DNA of 64,000 nt, taken from assembly GCA_964035795.1 (NCBI GenBank), contig OZ038322.1:310001-374000 (forward strand), given 5' to 3'. Below, piece by piece: positions 28,920-40,465 of the stretch. The translations under genes were made by a program, and so were the position numbers. Origin of the DNA: Pterobdella sp. o SKG-2022 (lineage: Eukaryota > Annelida > Clitellata > Hirudinida > Piscicolidae). Below the pieces are notes generated by a model. That model saw nothing but the letters and a program-made list of their open reading frames with translations, was not told the DNA's origin and did not search any database. Each line of letters starts with the position of its first letter. The first letter of the stretch is position 1.

Positions 28920-31726
28920 ATGACGGACAACTTGAAAGATGAGACCAAGACTTCATACGGCACCACAGACGTTGAAAACAATGCTTCAAAAGACCAAAAT
29001 GAAGTATCAGTTCTATTCTTCTCATCTTTCGCAGCCATAGACTTTCTCTTGATCATTATAGGTATAATTGATTTCTTCTTTATGACCTCCACCTGCATCA
29101 GTTACGACTGCCTTGTATTCATTTATCTGGTCCCTTATTACGTCATCGCTGGAGTTCTGGTGAGTGCTTGTTTGTTATTGTGTTTGTTTCTTAACAAGCA
29201 AGTCATAAGGAACGTCCAACCCATTTGAACCCCGCAGTACTTGTTGACAGGCATATTTGCTATTGTGTTGACCAAGAGGCACCCTTACTCCTTCGTTAGT
29301 TTCATGAAGCTCAAATTTTTTAAACATTCTTATATGAATCTTTTTAGAAAATTTGTTCTTCCTTAATAAACTCCCATCACACCACCCAAACTACCAATCA
29401 CACCATTCAAACCACCACCACACCACAGCTGATAGTGACTCTGGTCTTAGCAGTAATCTCCATTGTAGCTAGTCTTCCACCCGTCATACTCATGATCATC
29501 AGCATTCCTTCAATCTCTTGGGTCAGTTGTGCTTTGCTCAAAATTTCAAGATGTAACTAGATATGTGATGATGTTATGTTTTGTAAATTCCAGAAACAAA
29601 ATGATGTTAATTATTTGAAATAATTTATCCATTTTTTGCTCAAAATCCTCATGCATCTGTTGGCAGCCATAAAACAATTATTTTGTTTTTCAAGCAAGGA
29701 AAGCATTAAAGGTGTGCTTAAAAATCTTTCACATGCTCAAGTGCTCATGGGATGATGGCAAACTTCTGAGACAAGCAAGATCTCACTTTGAGGCCAGCAT
29801 ACAACAGAACAAAATGATATTGTTTCAAACAAATTCAAGGCTAGCAACAGATCTTTTGGAAATAAAAATGCTTCCACAGAGAAATGACTGAGAAGGATTG
29901 AAAAACCCTGAACTTAATAAGTAACAAAACGACTTAAAGAACCTTGGAATTTTAGACAGATCCAACAAGATCACACTTACCTTCCTCTGCTGGGTACTAG
30001 CTAGATCCCACCAAAGCAAAACCAACTGAAGTGACTTATGAAGGTAGGAAAATTCTGTGGCAAATGCCTCTTCATTGAAGCAGTACAGGAGATGGAAGGG
30101 AGGAATATGAACAATATAACAAACAAAAATTAAAAAATTGAAATATTTTTTTATTTAAAAATAGTAAGATAAATAATTTTCGAGATATTGCATATGTTTA
30201 TTCTCTCTGGATACATTTGGTCACATGGATGTTGCCATTGCTAGTATCCTCACTGATTTGAGTTTTGGACCATCATAATTTTTGGGGGTCCAACTCTACT
30301 CACCGTCTGCTTTTTTCTTAGGACCATTTATTCTGGTCTTTTTTTTTCATAAGTCTGAGAAAAAAATTTTTTCCTCAACACTTCCGGCATGGACCCTTCC
30401 TTTAAAAGTCTTTTTGCCGCTCATTATAAGTGGCTCAAATTCTTCTTTTTCCAAGCTCTTCCATTTTTTTTTGAAGTTGATCAAAAAGCTTATATGATCT
30501 TTTCCACGTCATCACTTGTCAGCCACAAAACAATATGTACACACACTGAAGGTTTTTCTGAGCCAATTGGAAGACTCGAAGCACAACTCACACACACGAT
30601 TATACCACTCTGAATGATATTCAAAAAGATCTTAAAATACATCAAATATAGACTCAAGCATACACTCAAACATAGACTCAAAACAACTAAAGCAAACAGA
30701 GGGATTCAATAAAAAATTCAGACACAAAAAATGTTTGAAATATAAATAATCACTACTATCGAAGTAAAAATTGGAAAAGCAACCCCAGCAGCTCTCTACC
30801 ACCAGTAATTTATAAAACCAAAAAATACCAACATTGCAAAACTATTAGTCGTGAAAATGTAAAACAAAATGGACTACGCATAAATATTACCACAAGAAGG
30901 AAGTTTCCATTTGAAGAAAGGGTTCAGCCAGCCGAAAAAAAAGCCCAAACGGAAAAGAGTAGAAGGATCAAACGTTGATTGTCTACTGTACTAGTAATTC
31001 TCAAACAAAACCAGTTTGCTGTTGTTCTAAATCAAACAATTATTCTTTAAAATGGATAAAAATTCAGATTGAGTCATTTTTGTTGTCCATCCACCCAACA
31101 CCAGCTTTGTGTTCTGAATGACTCAGCCACCAAAGCAGTCGAGTCTTGTAGTGGTCTAGAAACCTTCTGGAGTTAACACCACAATAATCATATTTATGTA
31201 GAAAACTTCAAAATTTCTTAAAGACATCTTATGTAGCTTTTTTTTAAAATTCAATTTTCATGATTTTTACCGTTGAATTTCATCGTAAAATGAGAAAGAT
31301 TTTAGATACATATATTTTTTCAAAAAACTAAACTTTTGTCATAATTCATTAGTCCTAATGAAGTTGAATTTGTCAAAAATTTTAGTTTTTTGAAAAAATA
31401 TATGTATCTAAAATCTTTCTCATTTTACGATGAAATTCAAGAAAACTTCAACACTCTTATAATCCATCATCATTATTCACCACCACCACTACCGCCACCA
31501 TCACCACCACCACCCCCACCACCACCACCATTTCTAACACCACCACCATTACCCCCATTTCCAACACCACCACCACTACCACCACCCCAACCTCCAACAC
31601 CAACCGCAGAACAAATTATTTGACACTTTGTTCTTCATCCTCCTCCTCGCCACCCTGCTTGAGTTTATCTTCATGCTCATCACTATGATCAAGTGTTCAA
31701 CTTACATCCATCGTTGGAAACACTGA
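28920..31726 (+). CDS. Small four-helix membrane protein, unrecognised family
   Basis: Four exons join in phase 0: 28920-29159, 29238-29294, 29429-29521, 31610-31726; 168 aa. The N-terminal 35 residues are polar and acidic. Then four hydrophobic segments: FFSSFAAIDFLLIIIGIIDF, a second from CLVFIYLVPYYVIAGVL into YLLTGIFAIVL, a third LIVTLVLAVISIVASLPPVI, and a fourth LFFILLLATLLEFIFMLITM, followed by a short basic tail IKCSTYIHRWKH. The layout (four spans, both ends inside) is like MS4A or other CD20-like tetraspan proteins, but I see no signature that fixes the family. The last intron is 2.1 kb and holds LINE remains, a perfect 60-bp inverted repeat and a CCA-rich tract just before the acceptor. 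Confidence 0.75.
31273..31440. repeat. Perfect 60-bp inverted repeat (hairpin, 48-bp loop) in intron
   Basis: Arm 31273-31332 starts TTGAATTTCATCGTAAAATG; arm 31381-31440 is its exact reverse complement, ending CATTTTACGATGAAATTCAA. It is either a fold-back MITE or a recent duplication. It lies in the last intron of the four-helix gene. Confidence 0.9.
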
Positions 31727-32089
31727 AGTTGCCATTGGTACTAGAGGGCTTTGTGGCTTGTTTCGTCAATATTTCAAACTACGTTGCTGTTTATTTATTG
31801 GTATTGAGAAGTTTATGGTGTTATTAAGTTGGGTGATTTTCAAAATTTTTGTTTACTCAAAAAACTAAGCCAATTTCGAATGGATACAACTTTTTAATTG
31901 AAATATCACTTAAAATATTATTGAATGCTAGCTTCATTTGATTTGTAGCAAAATCACATACCTCCATAATCGCTTGAAACTGAATGATTGCCACCCTATG
32001 CGAACATTTATTATATACTCTGCAAATATATTATGAGACTCGAAATTGCGTTTTTGATTTGCAGTGAGATAAAGTCCCCGAATTTGCTT

Positions 32090-32800
32090 CAAAATTAACA
32101 AAATGGCGGTTCAATTGTGGGATTGTTTAGTCCTAATGACTCCTTAATCCAATCAAACTCCTCATTCAACAGACGTTTATAGTGTTCTTGCCATGCAAGT
32201 AGCTTTTTGTGGTCTGTAACAGCTAAGTCCCCTTTTCCATTTTGACAAAATTTTTTCCAATCAGATCAAGGATAGCCACATACATACTCTTCGCTATTTT
32301 GAACACTTCTCGTACCCTTTCTTGGAACCAAACCTTTGCTACTTAATCACTCTCTCATCCTTATACACAGCTCTTAACAGCTTTCTCAAGTCGTAGATAA
32401 AAAACTTCACTAGCACCATTCTTATAAAATCTCCAAACTAGCAAAGACCATAACGCTTCCTTTTTCCATATAAATGAGAACAACTTTACTTGTCTTCAAG
32501 TCATGAGGCATGTTCTTTCCATCGAGGACTTCATTTGCTTTTTAGAATATAACTTGTTTACCATGTGAAGAAGCAGCTAGGTGCTCGTTAACAATCCAAG
32601 TCGGTTTACCGGCCTTGCCATTTTTCATGATTCCTAGCCCTCTCTTCACCTCGTTCATAGCAAATGGTTCCACGGGACCTTCACCATCCGATCTTCCTCA
32701 TTTACGATGGCGTTTGTGTGCTCCTTCCACACTCTTTTTTAACCATTCTTGGTGATTAGAGTCTTTGTTTTTCTGTCTTCTCTCACAAGCAGCAAGATGC
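32090..32800 (-). mobile_element. LINE reverse transcriptase fragment (minus)
   Basis: The minus strand reads, across stops, an EHYKRLLNEEFDWIKE block (typical 'W..H…LLN' linker of RTE/CR1-like LINEs), then an AMNEVKRGLGIMKNGKAG RT motif-1 region at about 32640-32560. Decayed; it meets another LINE in the opposite orientation at about 32800. Confidence 0.65.
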
Positions 32801-33415
32801 GCAAAAGAAACTATGTCGTGTGGCAGAAGAAGCTGAAAAAACAGGACTTCAAATCAATACCGGAAAGACAAAGGTCATGAGAGTCAACAACAAAAACCAA
32901 GATCCAGTGAAACTACATCACGAGGAAATTAAGAAAGTTGACAAGTTTGTCTACTTGGGTAGTGTTGTCATCAAAGATGGGGGAACAGACGAAGACATCA
33001 AGAGCCGCATCAACAAAGCTAGGCACGTTTTCAAGATCCTTCGACAAATCTGGAGATCGAAACCCCTCTCAGTCCGTAATAAGATCAGGGTTTTCAACAC
33101 TAATGTGAAATCTTTTCTACTCTATGGCTCAGAGACGTGGCGAGTGACAATTACCATCACCCACAAGCTTCAGTCATTCACGAACCGGTGCCTAAGAAAC
33201 ATCCTGAACATCAGATGGCCAAAAGTTGTCTCCAACGAAGAACTTTGGAACAAGACAAAACAAGTCACACTAGAGACGGAAATAAAGAAGCGGAAATGGG
33301 GATGGATAAGTCATACACTACACAAAGCTGCAGCCAACATCGCATGATAGGCACTAGACTGGAACCCACAAGAGAAGAGAAAAGTTGGCCCACCTAAGCA
33401 GACCTGGCGGAGAAG
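32800..33415 (+). mobile_element. LINE reverse transcriptase C-terminal fragment
   Basis: Open at 32820-33347: AEKTGLQINTGKTKVMRVNN, VDKFVYLGSVV, then SFLLYGSETWRV and FTNRCLRNILNIRWPKVVSN, then ELWNKTKQ. This is the standard thumb and C-terminal region of RTE/CR1-like polymerases. The remaining 3' part is frame-shifted. Confidence 0.85.
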
Positions 33416-33474
33416 TTATGTAATTAACTTTTCTCCCGAACACTTGCTCAAGCGATTCTAATGCAAATTAGTCA

Positions 33475-33605
33475 AAGCTGTTCTCTATAGTTTACAATGT
33501 TTGCTACAACTTTAACTGTTGGTCTGACACGAGATCGAATCCGGTAGCTTTAGATAATTAGTCTAACGATTAAGCATTTGAGCTATACGGAGAAACAGGA
33601 AGCAA
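33475..33605 (-). repeat. tRNA-derived SINE copy (minus)
   Basis: The reverse complement reads CCGTATAGCTCAAATGCTTA (A box) and ACCGGATTCGATCTCGTGTC (B box region). It forms the 5' flank of the small secreted-protein duplicon, and the second duplicon copy has it at 36105-36235. Confidence 0.6.
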
Positions 33606-33860
33606 AACCTGGAAGACACAATTGGAAGAAGCAAACAAGAGTTTATTATTTGGGAAAACTTCCATGGACCTTATCATAAGACCATCTTAGATCATCGCAA
33701 AACTTATTGTTGGAGCATGAAGTACATTTGTGTTTGTTTCGTATTATTTCAGCACTTTTTAGCGCAGCTGGTGAAAAGTGGATCACTATGAACATTGTTC
33801 GTTGTATAATTATTCAAGAAAAATTCTTGATTCAATCTAATGTCCCAAGCTCAACAATAC

Positions 33861-33867
33861 TATAAAA
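33861..33867 (+). promoter_or_regulatory. TATA box of secreted-protein copy 1
   Basis: TATAAAA in the conserved context ACTATAAAATGG. The same element, at the same distance, is in all four copies (about 36491, 38479, 55785), upstream of a short untranslated exon. Confidence 0.65.
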
Positions 33868-34023
33868 TGGTCCACTCTCAATGAGATTAGGTTTTTTGTG
33901 AAAATCACGGATTCAAGGTAGTGTGTTTAAATAAGAAATTAATTGAAATTTGCAAATAATCTTCATTTCATTCTATGAAACATTATTTTGTACAGTTGAG
34001 GAGGTCAGAAGTTGCCAAGCAAG

Positions 34024-34860
34024 ATGATGAAGTTGTTGTTGTTGCTTTGTGTAGCAGTTGTTGTTGTAAAACAAATTACATCAAAAAAAGAATCTCATGT
34101 TAAAAACTTCAAAAGAGGATGAATATAGAATAGAGCTTGACTTGAAAGCTGAAAAAGTATTTATACATTTGAAAGCGGATGGAGCGTTTGATCCGAAAGC
34201 TGTAATAAGGGCTTCCATTATATATTGACTGATTTCTTATGGAAACTATCTTTAACAGACAGTTCGATTGTTCAAAGGTAAAAAATACAAAACAGCTTTA
34301 GAGTTTGCGAAGTATCGAATCTTTAAAACGAAGAAATCTGCCTGCTTTTGTTCAAGTTGAGAAAATTTAATAAACTGAAGTTGTTGTTTAATAATTCAGT
34401 AACGATATAACTTGTTGTCTTGTTATTGTTGTGCATAATGTCTTTATTTACTTTTTGATTCAATATGGAGCCAATAATAATTTGTTTTTCATAATAACTT
34501 TGATGTCTAGCTAGATTCATCCAATCACAGAGGTTATTAAAAGTTATCATAAGACTTATAATCATTAGATTTATTTTATATGGAAACAATGTGGCTTAGG
34601 TGGTAAACGTTCAACTAGACTGTCGGGGTTCGAATCTTGGTTTGAGAAACGATTTCAATTTGTTTTCATACATTCCAAAATGTTACATTAGTTTATAATA
34701 ATCGTTGAAGTCTGGCAATTTTGAACTGAATGGCAAGCGTTACTTTCTGACTTGGTGGACTAAATACTCAAAAAAAGTTTATCAAAAAGAAATTATGAAA
34801 TTGTTCAATTCTTAAATAATAAATACTTTGTAGTTGAAAGCAGGTTCGCATAGAAGCAAC
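34024..34860 (+). pseudogene. Small secreted-protein family, copy 1 (broken)
   Basis: Same order as the intact copies: signal peptide MMKLLLLLCVAVVV from ATG 34024, then a frameshift before the segment DEYRIELDLKAEKVF…, conserved GTAATAAG donor, an exon starting TVRLFKGKKYK at about 34260, and an exon with NFELNGKRYFLTWW at about 34715. Exon 2 lost the donor seen in the other copies, and exon 3 is frameshifted after YQKE. A 78-bp 5'-UTR intron (33918-33995) is intact. Confidence 0.7.
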
Positions 34861-34994
34861 AAGACAACATACTGTTGATCTCTTGTTTTCTCATGAAAGA
34901 AATTTCATAAAAATTGTTTTATCTCACACGAAAATTATTTGAATAAAATGAAAATTGTTCGATCATCTTTTGTTTTTCAAATTCTTGGAAAAAA

Positions 34995-35760
34995 GTGAGG
35001 TCTTTGAGGATGGTATTCTCTGAAGGTATCTACTTGCCCCTCTCTATTCCCTCATTTATCAATTTCTGTACCACGCTTTGATAATCTGCTTTGCTCATAA
35101 TGACAACACTTGAGTCTTTGTCATCTGTGAAAATAGAGATGTTGCTGTTCTCTCTAAGTTCTTTCAGTAATTGGACCTCATCATTCTTCGCAAGTCCAAC
35201 ATTCTTCGAGAGAGTAGTGGTCATTTTTCTAAGGCACTCATGCAATGATTTCTTTTCTATATCAGCTACAAACATTTTCGCTTTCTCGCAAGTGACTGAT
35301 TCCAACGCCAAGTTCTATCTGGTTTCTTTCTTCCACACTCTCTTTCAACCATCCTCGGTAATTAAAGTCTTCCTATTTCTGTCTTCAATGCAATTATTAT
35401 CTGCTAAGTCGCTTGCTTCCTTCTTCATCATTTTTATTCTATGGAATGCAAAATTTCTGCTCTTCCGGGTCTCTTCCAACTTTTTCAGCCTTTTTGATTA
35501 TTGCTTCAGCAACAGCTCTCTTGGCTTTCTTTTTCATCAATGACATATTGGTCTCTAGTTTCAGACAATGGGAGTTGTTCCGCATTTGAAAACTGTCCCT
35601 CTTCTTTGAGGGTTTTTTGCCTCTTTTGATTTCACCACCAAGTTTCTGAGGCCTACTCTGACTCAAACCACAAATCTTTTCAACAGCTTCAAAAGCGGAT
35701 AGTTCATATTTTAGCCTTACATCTGTCATCACATTTGTAGAAAACCTTTATTTTTAAAAG
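34995..35760 (-). mobile_element. Penelope-like retroelement fragment (N-terminal RT part)
   Basis: Minus ORFs 35732-35439 and 35311-35030. The second has LRKMTTTLSKNVGLAKNDE and ISIFTDDKDSSVVIMSKADY, matching the 'ADKG..VVI…DY' region at the start of Penelope-type reverse transcriptases. Truncated; no RT catalytic motif here. Confidence 0.6.
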
Positions 35761-36104
35761 AATTTTGCTTTCATTTCAAACGTTCCCACCCTTGTGTGTG
35801 ATGTTCTTTTTGAGCACAGTTATATCGGGCATTTTTAAGCCACTTCCTGTCTAAAACTACCTTTAAAAGCTTATACTCAAACTCACCTCCAATTACCTTT
35901 ACATCCTTCAAAATCTTTCTCTGCCTCACCTTCATCCATCAAATGTAACCGTTCTACTATAATTAATTTTTTAAAATTTGGTTATAAAACACCCATATAT
36001 AAAATATAAAATTTTATCAGTAGTTTTCCATTAAAGTTGAAAGACGTGTTATGTAATTAACTTTTCTCCCGAACACTTGTTCAAGCAATTCTAACGTAAA
36101 TAAA

Positions 36105-36235
36105 TCAAAGCTGTTCTCTATAGTTTACAACGTTTGCTACAACTTTAACTGTTGGTCTGACACAGTATCGAACTCAGCAACTTTAGATAATTAGTCTAAC
36201 GACTCGCATTTGAGCTAGACGTTAAAGCAGAAACT
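36105..36235 (-). repeat. tRNA-derived SINE copy (minus) in second duplicon
   Basis: Same sequence and place relative to the gene as 33475-33605, so it was copied together with the duplicated block. Confidence 0.6.
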
Positions 36236-36585
36236 AAAACCTGGAAGACACAATTGGAAGAAGCAAACAAAAGTTTATTATTTGGGAAAACTTCCATGGA
36301 CCTTATCATAAAACCATCTTAGATCATCGCAAAACTTATTGTTGGAGCATGAAGTACATTTGTGTTTGTTTCGTATAATTTCAACACTTTAACGCAGATG
36401 GTGAAAAGTGAATCGATATGAACATTGTTCGTTGTATAATTATCCAAGATAATGTCTTGATTCGATCTAATGTCCCAAGCTCCACATTACTATAAAATGG
36501 TCCACACTCAATGAGGTTCGGTTTTGTTGTGAAAATCACGGATTCAAGGTAGTGTTTTTGAATAAGAAATTAATTGCCAAGCAAA

Positions 36586-37346
36586 ATGATGAAGTTGTTG
36601 TTGTTGCTTTGTGTAGCAGTTGTTGTTGGAGAAAAGATTTTAGAAGAAATCTCTCAGAAAGAACATAAGATAGAGTTCAACTTAAAAGCTGGAAAAGTAT
36701 CATTAAATTTGAAAGCAGCTGGAGTGTTTAATCCGGATGCTGTAATAAGAGTCTTCATGATATATTAAGTAATTTCATATAGAAACAATTCTTTACAGCA
36801 TCTTCGATTGTACAAAGATAGAAAATACAAAGCAGTCTTTATCTTATACAATTCTTATTTCTATTTTAGACAACCCTTGCGTGTTTTTGTAAGTTGTAGT
36901 TTAATAATTTAGTAATGTTATAGCTTGTTTTGTTATTGGTGTGCATTATATCTTCATTTACTTTGTGATTCCAATATGGAGTCAATAATAACTTCAATGT
37001 CTAGCTAGATTCATCCAATCACAGAGGTTATTAAAAGTTATTATAAGACTTATAATCATTAGATTCATTTTATACGGAAACAAGGTGGCCTAGATGGTGA
37101 ACGTTTAACTAGACTGTCGGGGTTCGCATCTCGGTTTGAGAATCGATTTTAATTTGTTTTGATACATTTCAAAATGTTAATAATTCATTCTAATCGTTGC
37201 AGAGTGGTAAATTTGAGTTAAATGGCAAGCGTTACAAGGTGCTTGACTGGAGTAAATCTTTGTCAAAGATTTATGATGACCAGGGGAGAAATTATGAAGT
37301 TGTTCGATTCCGAAAATACAAGTACATTATTGGAAGATTGGTATAG
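36586..37346 (+). CDS. Small secreted-protein family, copy 2 (intact)
   Basis: Three coding exons, all phase 0: 36586-36741, 36799-36888, 37203-37346; 129 aa. Starts MMKLLLLLCVAVVVGEK, a signal peptide. The body has KIEFNLKAGKVSLNLKAAGV, then LRLYKDRKYKA, then SGKFELNGKRYKVLDW and NYEVVRFRKYKYIIGRLV. It is basic, rich in beta-forming alternation, and has no cysteine pattern in the mature part. I do not recognise the fold. The upstream TATA box is conserved, but the 5'-UTR intron has lost its 3' part and acceptor. The intron before exon 3 carries a tRNA-like unit (37083-37150). Nothing indicates function; secretion is inferred. Confidence 0.65.
37083..37150 (+). repeat. tRNA-like unit (A and B boxes) inside family introns
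   Basis: GGTGGCCTAGATGGTGAACG matches a pol III A box and GGGTTCGCATCTCGG a B box. Equivalent units lie at about 34588-34660 and 39170-39235 in the same intron of copies 1 and 3, but not in copy 4. No cloverleaf of a true tRNA is evident. Confidence 0.5.
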
Positions 37347-37729
37347 ATGCAACCAAAATCATCTCTCCATCTTTTCCTCCTATTTCATCATGAACAAAAT
37401 TTCAAGAAAATTGTTTCATCTCACATGCAAATTATTTGAATAAAATAAAAATTATTCAATTATAATTTATTTTTTGAACTCTTCGTCTAGTTTAGCTTTT
37501 GATTCTCAATAAATGCTTTAAAATATTACTCTTAATTGAAGTTCCTGTATTTATTTCTTCAACTTTGTAGTTAAGAGATTGCAATTGGATGTTTCCTGAA
37601 TATACGAATAAAACATCGGAATCCAAATTAAATAGAAGTTTTTTTGCTAGAAACCAGTTGTCAGTCTGGAAGAAGCAAACAAGAGTTTATTATATATATA
37701 ATTAATTTTCGTCTTTAGACATAATCACA

Positions 37730-38270
37730 GTTAACAATGAGTCCCAATAATTTCTCGATACGCATCTTTATCGATTTTTCCAAGGTTGTCCATGTTTAAT
37801 TTGAGGGAGTTCATGTCATTTATTAATGTGTTGAGAAGAGTTCATGGTGGTCTGCCTCTTTTTCTCTTGGAATTCTTTAGGACTTTTCCAAAATGTTTTT
37901 TGCTGGCGGGTCGTTACGGCATGTGTCCCAGCATTTTCAACCTTCTCAGTCTCACTTCCTGGTGCAGAGGTGGTATGACGGAGTCGCATTCTTCGTTTTT
38001 CATAACATTTGGCCAATGAACTTTTTTTTAGTCTTCGTATGTGTTTTCTTTGGAAGGAGTCTATTGAGCTTCTGATGCTTTTAGAGTCTGCCCAAGCACT
38101 GCAGCTATATAGAAAAATTGAAAGAACATAAGCTTTATAAATTCTTATTTTTTCTCTATACTTATCCCATTCTTACAAATTGGGTTTAATCTGTTCATTG
38201 CTAGAGTTGCCAGAGTTTTCTTTTTTTTGATGTCCTCACATGTACAGACGTAGCTTAAAAGAGTTTATTA
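37730..38270 (-). mobile_element. LINE C-terminal fragment
   Basis: The minus strand carries, across breaks, a block related to that at 58917-59177: HQEVRLRRLKMLGQ-like, CRNDPPAKNILEK-like, RKRDRPPSTLLNS-like. That is the 'GH..R…GRP…W' end of many LINE polymerases. Confidence 0.6.
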
Positions 38271-38642
38271 TTTGGAAAAAACTTCCATGAACCTTATCAT
38301 AAGACCATCTTAGATCATCGCAAAACTTTTTTGTTACAGCATTGAGTACGTTTGTTTCGTATAATTTCAACACTTTTTAGTGCAAATGGTGAAATGTGAA
38401 TCAATATGAACATTGTTGGTTGTATAATTATTCAAGAAATTATCATGTTTCGATCTAATGTCCAAAGCTCAACATTACTATAAAATGGTCCACACTCAAT
38501 GAGGTTCGGTTTTGTTGTGAAAATCACGGATTCAAGGTAGTGTGTTTAAATAAGAAATTAATTAAAATTCGCAAATAATCTTCATTTCATTCTATGAAAC
38601 ATTATTTTGTACAGTTGAGAAGGTCAGAAGTTGCCAAGCAAG

Positions 38643-39432
38643 ATGATGAAGTTGTTGTTGTTGCTTTTTGTAGCAGTTGTTTTTGGAGGACAGAGTGCTC
38701 CAGAAAAAGATGAATATAGGATAGATCTTGGCTTGAAAGCTGGAAAAGTATCATTAAATTTGAAAGCGGATAGACCATTTAATCCGAAAGATGTAATAAA
38801 GAGTTCCCATTATATCTTGGCTGATTTCTTATAGAAACTATCTTTAACAGACAGTTCGATTGTTCAAAGATAAAAAATACAAAGCATCTATAAAGTTTTT
38901 GAAGTATCAAACCTATAAGAAGTATAAATCTGCCTGGCTTTGTGTATGTTGGAAACACTCGTTGTTTAGTAATTTAGTAATGATATAACTTGTTGTCTTG
39001 TTATTGTTGTTCTCAATGTCTTTATTTACTTTTTGATTCAATATGGAGCCAATAATAATTTGTTTTTCATAATAACTTTGATGTCTAGCTAGATTCATCC
39101 AATCACAGAGGTTATTAAAAGTTATCATAAGACTTATAATCATTAGATTTATTTTATATGGAAACAAGGTGGCTTAAATGGTAAACGTTTAGCTAGACTG
39201 TCAAGGTTCGAATCTTGGTTTGAGAAACGATTTCAATTTGTTTTCATACATTCCAAAAGGTTACATTAGTTTATTTATAACCGTACAGTATGGCAAGTTT
39301 GAACTGAATGGCAAGCGGTACTTTCTGTCTAGGTGGGGTAAAGGCTTAGAAAAACGTTATCAAAAAGAACAGAAAAATTATGAAATTGTCCAATTCCTGA
39401 ATAATAAATTCATTGTAGTTGAAAAAAATTAG
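38643..39432 (+). CDS. Small secreted-protein family, copy 3 (intact)
   Basis: Coding exons 38643-38792, 38851-38943, 39289-39432, all phase 0; 128 aa. Signal peptide MMKLLLLLFVAVVFGGQSA, then DEYRIDLGLKAGKVSLNLKA, NPKD, TVRLFKDKKYKASIKFLKYQ, a short basic part ending SAWLC, and YGKFELNGKRYFLSRW with final NYEIVQFLNNKFIVVEKN. A 77-bp intron (38538-38614) interrupts the 5' UTR 28 bases before the ATG. TATA box near 38479. Related to copies 1, 2 and 4; function unknown. Confidence 0.7.
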
Positions 39433-39599
39433 TTTAGATGCAACAAAAGATCATTTCTCCATCTTCTCCATTTTCTTGTTTTCTCATGAACAAAATTCCA
39501 AGAAAATTGTTATATCTCACATGAGAATTATTTGAACAAAATAAAAATTATTTAGTCAGCTTTTATTTTTCAAATTCTAAATGTATCGTTCTGGTCCAT

Positions 39600-40465
39600 T
39601 TCGTCGTCACCATCATGCTCCTAGTCACAGGCGAGTAGGGTTGTGCGATAAGATGAAAAATATTCGAAGCAGCTTGGCCTCGAGCCTTCGATGATGCGGC
39701 AATGTGAGGCAGTTATTGATATAAGTTTGACAATAGACTTCGACATAATTTAAACTAATCTTGCTTTCTATCAGCCCCTAACCATTGTAAAGACTTTCGA
39801 GTAGAAATAGTTCATCGTCTTAAAAGCATCGTCTTCATTGTTGCCAGCAAAGCTCAGTCAATTAATTCAAGTTTATAATTTAGAGGGAAGAATGTTTGAA
39901 CTTTTCTTACCAATCTGTCACAAACGCTCTTGTCCAGTAGAATAAAGACCCTGAGTGTCACATTCTTACCCGAAACATCAAGAATGATATTATCAATATC
40001 AAATCAAACTCTTCTTACTTTCAGCTTCCAAAAAGATTATTTTGAAAACTGCTGAAAGCAATGATGCCATAAGTAAAGTTTCCTGCAAAAATTTAGATGC
40101 TAGAATTATACTTACCCCTCTATGTTTGTAGTAATACTAGTTAGCTTTGGGCTCATATTGGTTTTGAGACTAATGAAGAGAATAAATATTTCGTTGTGAA
40201 ATATCTCCCAAACAATGATGTGTGTTCCTATTTTTAAAAAATCTTTGAATGAGATTTGATATATTTAATATTGGCTAAACTTTTATCAGCTTATCACTAT
40301 CTCCTCCATTCAAAACTCTCCACATTTCTCATTTCTTCAAACAAATCTGCTTCTTTCTCTCCCACACTTTGTAAAATCCCAATCGTATTTTTTCAACAAA
40401 ATTCTTCTTCAATTACTTAACTGAGTACACATCAATTAGCTTTTTTAATGAGTCTCAAGTTAGCT
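39600..40465. other. No gene seen; edge of LINE at the satellite
   Basis: The first part (to about 39655) is shared with the 3' flank of copy 4 (about 56718-56800). The rest has no supported ORF. Next to the satellite the minus strand reads KANLRLIKKANW-like, resembling a LINE C-terminus. Confidence 0.45.
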
